A stretch of DNA of 64,000 bases from Ga0077527 sp964433345 (GCA_964433345.1 CAYSQJ010000002.1:124001-188000), one strand, 5' to 3'; positions 15,696 to 24,902 are shown, counted from the stretch's first letter. Program-made: numbers and translations. The notes: generated by a model from the letters alone, not told the origin.

Positions 15696-17345
15696 ATGAC
15701 AGAATCCGGCGGAAACCCGTTCAAATCAACATTGCCAGACGCCATGAAAAAACCGCTCGAAGTCCTGCGCTTCTATTCCGAACATGATTACACGCTGAAT
15801 GGCGTGCTGAAGAGCCGCGCCGGCCGGGATCCCGCCCGCCCATTCATCGTGTTCCGCGGCCGCAACTGGTCCTGGGGCGAGTTCGATACCGCCGTCGAGG
15901 CGGCAGCCCGGGTGCTGGCTTCACGCGGCATCCGCAAGGGCGACCGCATGGCGGTGATGGCGCGCAACTGCGACGGCCACGTGCTGATGTTGTGCGCGCT
16001 GGCGCGGCTGGGCGCGATCATGGTACCGGTGAATCCCGAGTTCGGCGTCGAAGAAGCGAAGTACGTGCTGCACCATGCCGAGGTCAGTGCAGTGGCGGCG
16101 ACGCAGGACACGCTGGAGGTGGCACGCAAGGCTGCGGCTGGCCTCAAGGTGCCGGCCTGGTTCGTCATGCTTGATGCGGCCGCGGCGGACGCTCCGCTGA
16201 TCAATGATTTGCTCAAGACTGCGCCCGATGTGCCCTTGCCCTCCGGCGTGAGCGGCGACGACACCTGCCTGATCGTCTATACCTCCGGCACCACCGGCTT
16301 TCCCAAGGGCGCGATGCACAGCCAGCGCAGCTTCGTCACCGGCGGCGAGGCCTTCGTGCAGCGCGTCTACCTGCAGGACGATGATCGCGTGATGATCGTG
16401 CTGCCGCTGTTCCACATCAATGCGATGTTCTATTCGGTGGCAGGCACGCTCGCCGCCGGAGCCCGCATGATCATCGTGCCGAAGTTTTCGGCCTCGACCT
16501 TCTGGCAGACTGCGGTCGAGACCGGCGCCACCCAGGTCAATATCATCGAAGCCATCGGCAGCATCCTGCGCGCGCGGCCGCGCAGCGAGTTCCGCCCGGA
16601 GCACAGGATTTCGAAAATCTACGGCGTGCGCGCCAGCATGGATGCCACATTTCGCGACGAGTTTCACGTCGCGCACCGCATCGGCGGCTATGGCATGACC
16701 GAGATTCCCGGCGTGACCTGCAATCCCTTCGAGGGCCCGCAGAAGCTCGGCAGCATGGGGCCGATCGGCCGCCATCCCGATCCGGCGCGGCCCTGGGCGC
16801 AGTGCCGCGTCGTCGATGACGAAGGCCGCGACGTGGCAGACGGCGAACCCGGCGAGCTGTGGGTGAAGACGCCAATCATCATGCAGGGCTATTTCCGCGA
16901 CCCCGAGCAGACCGCGAACGCCTTCCACGACGGCTGGTTCAAGACCGGCGACCTGGTCAGGCGCGACAGCGACGGTTATTTTTTCTTCATCTCGCGCAAG
17001 CGCGACATCATCCGTCGCCGCGGCGAAAACATCGCGGCAGCAGAGCTCGACCGTGTGGTCGGCGAGCATCCGGCTGTTGCCGAGGCGGGCACCATCGCAG
17101 TGCCCTCGGAACTGGGCGAGGACGAGATATTCGTCGTGGTGGCCATCAAGAAGGGCGCCAGTGTCACCGCGGAGGAAGTCGCCGACTGGTGCCGGGCGCA
17201 TTTGGCTCCGCAGAAAGTGCCGCGCTTCGTCGCCTTCGTCGACGAATTGCCGCACACCCCGACGCACAAGATACTCAAGTCGCAGTTGCGGGAAGACAAG
17301 GCGCTGCGGGCGCGGGCGGTGGATCTAGCGCCACCGGGGCGGTAG
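15696..17345 (+). CDS. AMP-dependent acyl-CoA ligase (CaiC-like)
   Basis: A 549-residue ANL-superfamily ligase that would activate a carboxylic acid with ATP and CoA. P-loop IVYTSGTTGFPKGAM, the GYGMTEIPG motif, the hinge KTGDLVRRDSDG, the RRRGENIAAAE core and the C-terminal catalytic Lys in PTHKILKSQL are all present. It most resembles crotonobetaine/carnitine-CoA ligases. ATG 15696 is preferred because AAGGAG lies at 15679-15684; an in-frame ATG at 15744 is possible. A Bug gene follows, a plausible source of the acid. Confidence 0.87.
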   Translation: MTESGGNPFKSTLPDAMKKPLEVLRFYSEHDYTLNGVLKSRAGRDPARPFIVFRGRNWSWGEFDTAVEAAARVLASRGIRKGDRMAVMARNCDGHVLMLCALARLGAIMVPVNPEFGVEEAKYVLHHAEVSAVAATQDTLEVARKAAAGLKVPAWFVMLDAAAADAPLINDLLKTAPDVPLPSGVSGDDTCLIVYTSGTTGFPKGAMHSQRSFVTGGEAFVQRVYLQDDDRVMIVLPLFHINAMFYSVAGTLAAGARMIIVPKFSASTFWQTAVETGATQVNIIEAIGSILRARPRSEFRPEHRISKIYGVRASMDATFRDEFHVAHRIGGYGMTEIPGVTCNPFEGPQKLGSMGPIGRHPDPARPWAQCRVVDDEGRDVADGEPGELWVKTPIIMQGYFRDPEQTANAFHDGWFKTGDLVRRDSDGYFFFISRKRDIIRRRGENIAAAELDRVVGEHPAVAEAGTIAVPSELGEDEIFVVVAIKKGASVTAEEVADWCRAHLAPQKVPRFVAFVDELPHTPTHKILKSQLREDKALRARAVDLAPPGR

Positions 17346-17514
17346 GACTGACAGGATTCCGCTGTCCGAACCTTTCGTTTCTTCGCCGAATCCGGGCACG
17401 GGTAGGAAGACGGGGATAATCGGTGGAAGTGTCTGTCATGCTTCTGTAACGAACGGCGATTAATGTCCGTCTGTTTGCGGCGCAGCAGCGCCGCTCCAGA
17501 CAAGGAATTCCGCC

Positions 17515-18504
17515 GTGTTGAACCGACCTTTTGCATTTTCTCTGGCTGGCGGGCTGATGTTCGCCGGTTTTACGCTGGGCATCGCGCCCGTGGCTGCGCA
17601 GACCCAGGCCTATCCCACCAAGCCGGTACGCGTGGTCGTGCCGCTGGCCCCCGGCGGCGGTAGCGACATCGTTGCCCGGATTGCCGGGCAGGCGCTGTCG
17701 GATGCCTGGGGGCAGACGCTGGTCATCGACAACCGGCCCGGCGCGGGCGGCACCATCGGCACCACGATAGTCGCCAAGGCGCCGGCGGACGGCTATACCG
17801 CGCTGGTGTCGAGTTCGACCATGGCGATCGGTCCGGCGCTGTTCAAGAACATCGGCTTTGACTTGCTCAAGGATTTCACGCCGGTGACACTGATCGCCGA
17901 CCAGCCCAGCATCATTGCCGTCAATCCCAAGGTCCCGGCGAAGACGCTTGCCGAACTGATCGCGCTGTTCAAGAAGGAGCCGGGCAAATATGCCTTCGGT
18001 TCGGCGGGCAACGGCACGGCGAGCCACCTCGCCAACGAGCTGTTCAAGCTGTCGGCCAAGGTCGATACCATTCACGTGCCGTACAAGAGCGCCGGCCTCG
18101 CCACCACGAGCTTGCTCTCCGGCGAGCTCCAGTACATGGTGACCAACATGGCCACCGCGCTGCCGCAGGTGCGTTCTGGCCGCCTGGTCGGCGTCGCCGT
18201 GACCAGCGAAAAACGCGCCGCTGCTGCGCCGGAAATCCCGACTGCGAACGAGGCGGGGCTGCCCGGATTCTCGTACACCACCTGGTACGGCATGCTGGTG
18301 CCGGCCGGCACGCCGGCTGCGGTGGTCAAGCGTTTCCAGGGAGACCTTGCACAGCAGTCCCGCGATCCGCAGATCGCCCAGCGCTTCTCCAGCCAGGGTC
18401 TGACCGTGCGCGTCAGCGCGCCGCAGGAATTCTCGAAGTACCTGTCGGCCGAGGTGGAGCGCTGGCAGCAGGTGGTCAACGCCGCAGGGATACAGAAGCA
18501 ATAG
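17515..18504 (+). CDS. Bug/TctC-family tripartite tricarboxylate receptor
   Basis: A 329-residue periplasmic receptor starting at GTG (17515) after AAGGAA. The signal peptide ends near AAQTQAYP. Fingerprint: VRVVVPLAPGGGSDIVAR, NRPGAGGTIG, PADGYTALV, VNPKVPAKTLAEL, VPYKSAGLA and TWYGMLVPAGTP. It follows the acyl-CoA ligase after 169 bases that hold no visible gene. The ligand is probably an acid substrate of that ligase; this is inference. Confidence 0.92.
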   Translation: MLNRPFAFSLAGGLMFAGFTLGIAPVAAQTQAYPTKPVRVVVPLAPGGGSDIVARIAGQALSDAWGQTLVIDNRPGAGGTIGTTIVAKAPADGYTALVSSSTMAIGPALFKNIGFDLLKDFTPVTLIADQPSIIAVNPKVPAKTLAELIALFKKEPGKYAFGSAGNGTASHLANELFKLSAKVDTIHVPYKSAGLATTSLLSGELQYMVTNMATALPQVRSGRLVGVAVTSEKRAAAAPEIPTANEAGLPGFSYTTWYGMLVPAGTPAAVVKRFQGDLAQQSRDPQIAQRFSSQGLTVRVSAPQEFSKYLSAEVERWQQVVNAAGIQKQ

Positions 18505-18588
18505 TTGGCGGATACTGGAGTTACGGTTTTAGCGCTGCGCTGTTCTTCCCCCACCCACTCCGCGCGGCGCGCTTTTCTTGCCTGTCCG

Positions 18589-18628
18589 GAAGCGGGGAGT
18601 GTTCCACATGCTGTGGATTCCCCGCTTC
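18589..18628 (+). terminator. two-step hairpin after the Bug gene
   Basis: GAAGCGGGGA (18589-18598) pairs with TCCCCGCTTC (18619-18628), and inside it CCACA (18604-18608) pairs with TGTGG (18612-18616). Only a weak T-rich run (TTGCTTG) follows. It lies in the 219-base gap between the Bug and Gfo/Idh/MocA genes; nothing else is visible there. Confidence 0.45.
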
Positions 18629-18723
18629 TTGCTTGTGGTGCAGCGGCCCCTTGGCTAGACTCCACGGGCGTGTGTGTCGTTGCGTGAAGAGTTGCAAAAC
18701 GACCGATTGAACGTCGCTGCGCA

Positions 18724-19839
18724 ATGCACGCAGCGCTTCCGGGGGAGAACATCATCGAACGCAAGAGCTTGGGCCTCGCCGTCATCGGCTCGGGCCGCAT
18801 CGGCGGGCTGCGCGCGCAGCTCGCAGCAGGGCATCCCGCGGTGCGCTTCATCGCAACCGCCGACCAGGATGCCAACAAGGCGCGGGCGCTGGCGGAAAAG
18901 GTGGGTGCCGCAGTCCACTCGGCCGACAACGACGCGATCATTGCGCACCCTGAAGTCAACGCGGTCATCGTCTCGACCAGCGAAGGCGAGCATCTTGCGC
19001 CCATCCTGAAGGCGCTGGAACTCGGCAAGCCGGTGCTGGTGGAAAAGCCGATCGCGCTGTCGGTGGCCGACGCCGACCAGGTCATACGCAGCATCGAGAA
19101 ATCCGGTGTCAGCGTGCACGTCGGCTACAGCCGCCGCTACAAGGAACGCTACCTGATCGCGAAGGAGCAGATCGTACAGGGACGCGTCGGCACGCTCACC
19201 GGGGGGGCGGCGCGCGTGTTCAATTCGCGTTCCCAGGCGCTGGCGATGCTGTCGCGCAATGCCCATGCCACTCCGGTGGTGGATGCGCTGACCTACTACG
19301 TCGACCTGATGAACTGGTTCCACGAGGGCCACCGGCTGGTCGAGGTCTACGCCCGCGGGCAGAAGGGCGTGCTGAAGGCCGCGGGGCATCCCGAAGTCGA
19401 CGACATCAGCTACGCCATCCTGACCTATGCCGACGGCGCGGTGATGAACCTCGGCATCAGTTATGCGCTGCCCGAAAAATACCCGGCGCTGGGCCATGCC
19501 GCGCGCGTCGAACTGGTCGGCACCGAAGGCGTGATGATCCTCGATGACGACCACACCGACCAGCTGATGTACACCGAGAAGGGCATCCCGCATGTCTACC
19601 TGCCGGATCACAATGTCAACATGGTGTTCCTGCAGAGCGGCACCCCCGGCGACTGGGCGCTCGGCGAGTTCTGGGGGCCGATTGCCAACGAGACGCGGGC
19701 CTGGCTCGACCACCTGGCGATGGGCAAGCCCTGCTCGCTGGCGACGCCGCGCGAGGCGCGGCTGAACCTCGAGGTGACTCTGGCGATAGAGCATTCAATG
19801 GCGACCGGGCGTGCGGTGACATTGCCGCTTGCGCAGTGA
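18724..19839 (+). CDS. Gfo/Idh/MocA family oxidoreductase
   Basis: A 371-residue NAD(P)-dependent dehydrogenase. The Rossmann motif AVIGSGRIGGLRA lies near residue 20 and the family EKP motif in VLVEKPIALS near residue 105. The C-terminal alpha/beta domain resembles inositol/sugar dehydrogenases. It probably oxidises a sugar or sugar acid to a lactone or ketone, which would fit the SMP-30 lactonase gene 28 bases downstream. The start has no strong ribosome site; AAGAGCTTG-region alternatives 15 codons in cannot be excluded. Confidence 0.88.
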   Translation: MHAALPGENIIERKSLGLAVIGSGRIGGLRAQLAAGHPAVRFIATADQDANKARALAEKVGAAVHSADNDAIIAHPEVNAVIVSTSEGEHLAPILKALELGKPVLVEKPIALSVADADQVIRSIEKSGVSVHVGYSRRYKERYLIAKEQIVQGRVGTLTGGAARVFNSRSQALAMLSRNAHATPVVDALTYYVDLMNWFHEGHRLVEVYARGQKGVLKAAGHPEVDDISYAILTYADGAVMNLGISYALPEKYPALGHAARVELVGTEGVMILDDDHTDQLMYTEKGIPHVYLPDHNVNMVFLQSGTPGDWALGEFWGPIANETRAWLDHLAMGKPCSLATPREARLNLEVTLAIEHSMATGRAVTLPLAQ

Positions 19840-19867
19840 GACTTGACCGATAACGGGAGAACCAACG

Positions 19868-20788
19868 ATGTCTTTTTTCGAACCGCCGCCGCTGATCGAG
19901 GCGGAAGTTTTTGCATCCGTGCCCGCGCGCCTGCGCAAGGGGGGCGCGCCTTCGAGCTGGATCGACGCCAACCACCCGGGATCGAAACTCGACTGTTTCC
20001 TCGAGGGCCCGGCCTTTGACCGCGAGGACAACCTCTATCTGGTGGACATCCCGTATGGCCGCATCCTGAGGATGTCGCCGCAAGGCGAGTTCGACGTCGC
20101 CGCCGAGTACGAGGGCTGGCCCAACGGACTGGCAGTGCACAGGGACGGCTCGCTCTACATCGCCGATTACCGCCGCGGCATCCTGCGCTGCGACCCGAAG
20201 ACGGGCCGCGTCGAGGATTTCCTGACCCACAACCAGTCCGAGGGTTTCAAGGGTGTCAACGACCTGACGTTCGCGAAGAACGGCGATCTTTATTTCACCG
20301 ACCAGGGCCAGACCGGCATCCATGATCCGACGGGCCGTGTCTACCGTTACAGCAGTGAAGGCCGGCTCGATTGCCTGATCAGCAACGGGCCGAGCCCCAA
20401 CGGGATCGTGCTCGATCCGCAGGACAAGGTGATGTATGTCGCGATGACCCGCGCCAACTGCATGTGGCATTGCCCGCTGAAGGGCGGTGCGGTGAACAAG
20501 GCCGGCGTGTTCTGCGTGCTGCCCGGCATCCACGGCCCCGACGGGCTGGCGATGGACGAAGCGGGCAACCTGTCGGCGGCGCATGCGCGGCCCGGCATCA
20601 TCTGGCTGTTCGGCCCGATGGGCGAACCACTGGTGCGGGTACAGAGCCGCAACAAGGGCGCGCGCATGACCAACATGGCTTATGGCGGTGCCGATCGCAA
20701 AACACTTTTCATCTGCGATTCCTATCGCGGCGAGATTCTGGCGGCGAAGATGCCAGTGGCGGGCAAGGTGCTCTACTCACACCTCTGA
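19868..20788 (+). CDS. SMP-30/gluconolactonase family protein (second copy)
   Basis: A 306-residue beta-propeller lactonase, a paralogue of the gene at 14734. Metal-site motifs: FLEGPAFDREDNLYLVDI, SPNGIVLD and GPDGLAMDEAG. It lies directly after the Gfo/Idh/MocA dehydrogenase and 13 bases before a Bug gene, so a receptor, dehydrogenase and lactonase unit is likely: uptake, oxidation to a lactone, ring opening. No signal peptide; cytoplasmic. Confidence 0.88.
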   Translation: MSFFEPPPLIEAEVFASVPARLRKGGAPSSWIDANHPGSKLDCFLEGPAFDREDNLYLVDIPYGRILRMSPQGEFDVAAEYEGWPNGLAVHRDGSLYIADYRRGILRCDPKTGRVEDFLTHNQSEGFKGVNDLTFAKNGDLYFTDQGQTGIHDPTGRVYRYSSEGRLDCLISNGPSPNGIVLDPQDKVMYVAMTRANCMWHCPLKGGAVNKAGVFCVLPGIHGPDGLAMDEAGNLSAAHARPGIIWLFGPMGEPLVRVQSRNKGARMTNMAYGGADRKTLFICDSYRGEILAAKMPVAGKVLYSHL

Positions 20789-20794
20789 GAGGAA

Positions 20795-20823
20795 TAAAAT
20801 AATGAATAAAATCAAATACTTAT
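20795..20823 (+). repeat. AT-rich dispersed motif, copy 2 (overlaps a start codon)
   Basis: The core ATCAAATACTTAT is at 20811-20823, identical to copy 6. ATGAATAAAATCAA (20802-20815) is identical to the stretch in copy 4. The motif begins at the ATG of the Bug gene and encodes its first residues, MNKIKYL. Confidence 0.65.
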
Positions 20824-21767
20824 CATGCATCATTGCATTGTCGCTGCTGGCGCTGCCGGTGGCGGCACAAAGCTATCCGACCCGCGCGGTGCGGCTGGTG
20901 GTGCCTTCGTCGCCCGGCGGTGGCACCGACATCTCGGCGCGCATACTCGCGCCGCAGCTGACCCAGTTCCTCGGTCAGCAGGTCGTTGTTGAAAACCGCC
21001 CGGGTGCCGGCACGATGATCGGTGGCGAGGCAGTCGCGCGCGCGGCTCCCGACGGTTACACGCTGCTGATGGGCATCAGCACTCTGGCGATCAATCCGGC
21101 GATGTACAGGAAGGTGCCGTACGACGCACTGAAGGATCTCGCGCCGATCTCTCAGGCGGTGTCGCTGTCGAATGTGCTGGTGGTGCATCCCTCGCTGCCC
21201 GCGAAAAGCGTCAAGGAATTCGTCGCGCTGGTGAAGCCGCGACCGGGACAGATCAATTTTGCCTCCGCCGGCGTCGGCACCAGCCCGCACCTGTCGATGG
21301 AGCTGTTCCTGGTGATGACCGGACTGAAAATGCTGCACGTGCCGTACAAGGGCTCCGGCCCCGGCGTCACCGACCTCATCGCGGGCCATGTGCCGGCGAT
21401 GATGCCCAACATGCTGTCGGCACAGCCGCACATCAAGTCGGGCCGCTTGCGCGCACTCGGAGTCACCGGTTCGAAGCGTGCACCGGGCGCCGACGACATC
21501 CCGACCATCGCCGAGGCCGGCGTGCCGGGCTACGAGGCGGTGCAGTGGTACGGCGTGCTCGCGCCGGCCGGCACGCCGCGCGACATCATCAGCAAACTGC
21601 ATACCGGCGTGGTCCGTGCGTTGCAGAACCCGGAAGTGCGGCAGCGCCTGTTGAACGACGGCGCCGAGCCGATCGGCAGCAGCCCCGATGAATTCGCCGC
21701 CTACCTGCGCAGCGAGACCGCGAAATGGGCGAAGGTTACACAGGCGGCGGGCATCAAGCCCGATTAA
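20802..21767 (+). CDS. Bug/TctC-family tripartite tricarboxylate receptor
   Basis: A 321-residue periplasmic receptor. The ATG at 20802 follows GAGAGGA by eight bases and begins the signal peptide MNKIKYLSCIIALSLLALP, cleaved near VAAQSYP. Fingerprint: VRLVVPSSPGGGTDISAR, NRPGAGTMIG, PDGYTLLM, VHPSLPAKSVKEF, VPYKGSGPGVTDL and QWYGVLAPAGTP. The first seven codons are formed by an AT-rich dispersed motif and use codons unlike the rest of the gene. It is cotranscribed with the lactonase upstream and an MmgE/PrpD gene downstream. Confidence 0.92.
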   Translation: MNKIKYLSCIIALSLLALPVAAQSYPTRAVRLVVPSSPGGGTDISARILAPQLTQFLGQQVVVENRPGAGTMIGGEAVARAAPDGYTLLMGISTLAINPAMYRKVPYDALKDLAPISQAVSLSNVLVVHPSLPAKSVKEFVALVKPRPGQINFASAGVGTSPHLSMELFLVMTGLKMLHVPYKGSGPGVTDLIAGHVPAMMPNMLSAQPHIKSGRLRALGVTGSKRAPGADDIPTIAEAGVPGYEAVQWYGVLAPAGTPRDIISKLHTGVVRALQNPEVRQRLLNDGAEPIGSSPDEFAAYLRSETAKWAKVTQAAGIKPD

Positions 21768-21771
21768 ACCG

Positions 21772-23151
21772 ATGGCTACGAGGAAGACCGCGGTAAAAAT
21801 CTCGCCGCTGATGCACAGGCTGGCGGCTTACATCGCCGCCGCGCCGCGCCGCGCGCTGCCGGCGAAAGTCACAGAGCGCGCGAAACACCACCTGCTCGAC
21901 ACGCTGGCCGCGATGCTCTCCGGCTCGCAGCTGCTGCCGGGCCGCCGCGCGATAGAGTTCATCGCCACCCAGGGCGGCACGCCCGAAGCCACGGTGATCG
22001 GCTCCGACATTCGTACCACGGCGATCAACGCCGCGCTCGCCAACGGCATGCATGCACATGCCGACGAGACCGACGACACCTACTACCTCGCGCTGGTGCA
22101 TCCCGGCTGCGCCGTGGTGCCGGCCGCCCTTGCCGTGGCCGAGCGAGAGCGCGCGAACGGCACCGCGCTGCTGCGGGCAATGGTACTGGGCTACGACGTC
22201 TGCGCGCGGATGTCGATCGCGCTGGGCATCGAGCGTTTCCGCGAGCGCGGCCATTCCACGCACAGCTTTGGCCACATGTTCGGCGCGGCGTCCGCTGCCG
22301 CGGCGATACTGAAGTTGAACTACGACCAGACGCGTTACCTGCTGTCGTACACCGCGCAGCAGGCCTCGGGGCTGTCGTGCTGGGCGCGCGACATCGAACA
22401 CATCGAAAAGGCTTTCGATTTCGGCGGCATGCCGGCGCGCAACGGCGTCACCGCGGCACTGATGGCATCGATGAAGTTCACCGGGGTCAAGGACGTGTTT
22501 GAAGGCGACCGCAGCTTTTTCCACGCCCACGGCCTGACCGCGAGTCCGCAGAAACTGGTGGCCGACCTCGGCCGTCGCTACGAAATCATGAACACCTCGA
22601 TCAAGCGCTGGGCCGTCGGTTATCCGATCCAGGCGCCGCTCGACGCGGTGATCAACCTGATCGGCAAACACCGTATCGGCGCCAAGGATGTCGAGCGCGT
22701 CGCCGTCACCATTGATGACCAGGGCGCGCGCACCGTCAACCAGCGCACGATGGCCAGCATCAACATCCAGCACCTGGTCGCGGTGATGCTGCTCGACGGC
22801 GACATCAGCTTCGCCTCTGCGCATGACGACCGCCGCGTGCGCGATCCGCGGGTGCTGAAGCTGAAGGAGAAGATCGGGCTCAAGGGCAGCGCTGCACTGG
22901 GCCGGGCGAAGACGACGCAGGCCATCGTCGAAATCACCACCCGCGACGGCCGCCGGCTGCGCCATCACACCAGGGCCGTGCGCGGCACCGCGGCCAACCC
23001 GATGCCGCGGGAGGAGGTTGCAGCCAAGGCGCGCGACCTGCTGCTGCCGCTGCTCGGCCGACGCCGCAGTGAACGCCTGATCGACACCGTCTGGCACATC
23101 GAGCGCCTGCGTGATGCACGCGCGCTGCGGCCGTTGCTCAAATTGAAATAA
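21772..23151 (+). CDS. MmgE/PrpD family dehydratase (second copy)
   Basis: A 459-residue member of the MmgE/PrpD family. The ATG at 21772, four bases after the Bug stop, was chosen over the longer open frame, which lies inside the Bug gene. Visible features: HHLLDTLAAMLSGS, the GMHAHADETDDTY segment, where the family has its conserved H-D-D cluster, HPGCAVVPAALA, and the GHSTHSFGHMFGAA region. It probably dehydrates a hydroxy acid delivered by the preceding receptor. It differs in the active-site segment from the copy at 13161 (DETDD here versus RWLDFNDAF there). Confidence 0.87.
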   Translation: MATRKTAVKISPLMHRLAAYIAAAPRRALPAKVTERAKHHLLDTLAAMLSGSQLLPGRRAIEFIATQGGTPEATVIGSDIRTTAINAALANGMHAHADETDDTYYLALVHPGCAVVPAALAVAERERANGTALLRAMVLGYDVCARMSIALGIERFRERGHSTHSFGHMFGAASAAAAILKLNYDQTRYLLSYTAQQASGLSCWARDIEHIEKAFDFGGMPARNGVTAALMASMKFTGVKDVFEGDRSFFHAHGLTASPQKLVADLGRRYEIMNTSIKRWAVGYPIQAPLDAVINLIGKHRIGAKDVERVAVTIDDQGARTVNQRTMASINIQHLVAVMLLDGDISFASAHDDRRVRDPRVLKLKEKIGLKGSAALGRAKTTQAIVEITTRDGRRLRHHTRAVRGTAANPMPREEVAAKARDLLLPLLGRRRSERLIDTVWHIERLRDARALRPLLKLK

Positions 23152-23185
23152 TTGCAGAAAACGTTCAACTACCGAGAGGACCCGC

Positions 23186-24178
23186 ATGTCCAAGCGTTAC
23201 GACCTGCACAGCCATGTCATCCCGCCGACCATCATCGCGGCGATGGAGAAGGACCCCAGGCGTTTCCAGACCAGCGTCTGGGAGAAGGACGGCAAGCGGT
23301 ATTTCGATGTGCACGGCCGGCCCGCGGTGCTGAGCCCGGACTTCTACGATCCAGATGCCAAGGTGGAATGGATGGATCGCAACCGGCTCGACGTGTCGGC
23401 GATCTCGGTCGGCCCGCCGATCTACTTCTACTGGCTGCCGGCGGAAGCCGGGCTTTACGCGTCGCAGCTCGCCAACGACGGCATCGCGCAGATGGTGGCT
23501 AAACACCCCTCGCGGCTGCGCGGCATGGCTCACCTGCCGATGCAGGACCCGGATGCGGCGATCACCGAGCTCGAGCGCGTGGTCAGGGAATACGGCTTCA
23601 AGGCGGTGGAACTGGCGACTTCGATCGAGGGAACGCCGCTCGCCGCGCCGAAATTCCGCAAGGTGCTGAAGACGATCGAGCAGCTGGGCTGCTTCATCTT
23701 TGCCCACCCCTACCAGTGCCTCGCCAAGGGCGGCATGGAGGACTACTACCTGTCTAACTTCGTCGGCTTCCCGCTCGATACCACGCTGATGGTGGCGCAC
23801 CTGATGTTCAGCGGCGCGATGGACGAGATGCCGAAGCTGCGCGTGCTGCTGCCGCATGGCGGCGGCTTCATCCCCTACCAGATCGGGCGTTTCCGCCATG
23901 GCCACCAGGTGCGGCCGGAACCCAAGGTCAACAACGCCACGCCCCCGCGCGAACTGTTCAAGCGTTTCTACTTCGACTGCCTGACCCACGATCCGAAAGC
24001 GGCGAAGTACCTGATCGACCAGGTCGGCGCGGATCGGGTGGTGATCGGCACCGACCATCCCTTCGACATGGCGCCGCTTGACGTGCCGGCGGCGGTGGAC
24101 GGCATCCCGGGGCTGACGGCGGAGGAGAAGGACTGGCTGTGCCAACGCACTGCGAAGTCGCTGCTCGGTGAGCAATAG
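23186..24178 (+). CDS. amidohydrolase family protein (ACMSD-like TIM barrel)
   Basis: A 330-residue amidohydrolase-2 family protein. The metal-binding HxH is in YDLHSHVIPP at the N-terminus. Further ligands lie in FAHPYQC, LPHGGGFIPYQIGR and the acid in GTDHPFDM near the C-terminus. Relatives decarboxylate or hydrolyse aromatic or lactone acids (aminocarboxymuconate semialdehyde decarboxylase, gallate-type enzymes). It follows the MmgE/PrpD gene by 34 bases, with a GAGAGG ribosome site. A terminator at 24203-24224 ends the unit. Confidence 0.88.
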   Translation: MSKRYDLHSHVIPPTIIAAMEKDPRRFQTSVWEKDGKRYFDVHGRPAVLSPDFYDPDAKVEWMDRNRLDVSAISVGPPIYFYWLPAEAGLYASQLANDGIAQMVAKHPSRLRGMAHLPMQDPDAAITELERVVREYGFKAVELATSIEGTPLAAPKFRKVLKTIEQLGCFIFAHPYQCLAKGGMEDYYLSNFVGFPLDTTLMVAHLMFSGAMDEMPKLRVLLPHGGGFIPYQIGRFRHGHQVRPEPKVNNATPPRELFKRFYFDCLTHDPKAAKYLIDQVGADRVVIGTDHPFDMAPLDVPAAVDGIPGLTAEEKDWLCQRTAKSLLGEQ

Positions 24179-24202
24179 AACGCCGGCATTGCCGAAAAAA
24201 AG

Positions 24203-24224
24203 CGCGGCAGGTGCCGCGTTTTTT
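24203..24224 (+). terminator. intrinsic terminator
   Basis: CGCGG/CCGCG stem with a CAGGTG loop (the arms could extend to CGCGGCA/TGCCGCG), followed by six T residues. It lies between the convergent amidohydrolase and racemase-like genes. Confidence 0.8.
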
Positions 24225-24242
24225 ATCTTTGCCGGGACGGGT

Positions 24243-24902
24243 TCAGGCGGGCAGTGCCGCTTTCAGCCGCATCACCGCCGAATCCGGGCTGGTCAGCACG
24301 CGGCAACCGGGCCTTGCCGGAATCAGCCGCGCTGCCGTGGCCATCGAGAACTGGCCGAGCACCAGCGCATCGCAGGGCATCAGCGCGGCGGCAGCCTCGG
24401 CAATCAGCCGGTCATGGGTTTCGCCGTCACCGCGTTGCAGGGCGGCGAGCGCATCCGGAAGGGTGCGCGTGGCCACCTGCACCGGTTGCTTTTTCGCGCG
24501 CGCCATGTCCTCGAGTTCGGTTTTCAGCGCCGGGATGCTGGGGCCGAAAGTCGCGATCAAACCAATGCTGCTGCCGGCGGCCAGCGCCTCGTCGAGCATG
24601 GCCTCGTTGGGCTTGAGCACGGGGATCGGCAGTGCGGCAGCAGTGGCCTCGATTGCCGGACCGAAAGCGGAGCAGGTGAACAGGATGGCATCGGCGCCGC
24701 TGCCATGGACATAGCGTCCCAGCGTCAGGAAGCGTTCGACCATCGCATCGCTGAGTCGGCCCTCGGCTGCGAGGTCGGCGGACAGCGAGTCATCCAGCAG
24801 GTTGGTGGTGCGCGCCTCGGGCCACAGGCGGCCGAAGGCGGCGACGATGGGCTCGATCGCGAGCGGCGTCGCGTGGATCAGTGCGATGCGCGGGGATTTC
24901 AT
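24243..24902 (-). CDS. aspartate/glutamate racemase family protein, single visible catalytic Cys
   Basis: A 219-residue protein of the Asp/Glu/hydantoin racemase superfamily. The start at MKSPRIALIHATPLAIEP was chosen because the longer frame upstream has no family similarity. The first catalytic Cys is present in LFTCSAFGPAIEA. At the place of the second (usually LGC-T/H) the protein reads ALVLGQFSM, so Gln replaces Cys. Classical two-base racemisation is therefore unlikely; a decarboxylase, isomerase or binding role is more plausible. It is convergent with the catabolic unit before it. Confidence 0.78.
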   Translation of the reverse strand: MKSPRIALIHATPLAIEPIVAAFGRLWPEARTTNLLDDSLSADLAAEGRLSDAMVERFLTLGRYVHGSGADAILFTCSAFGPAIEATAAALPIPVLKPNEAMLDEALAAGSSIGLIATFGPSIPALKTELEDMARAKKQPVQVATRTLPDALAALQRGDGETHDRLIAEAAAALMPCDALVLGQFSMATAARLIPARPGCRVLTSPDSAVMRLKAALPA

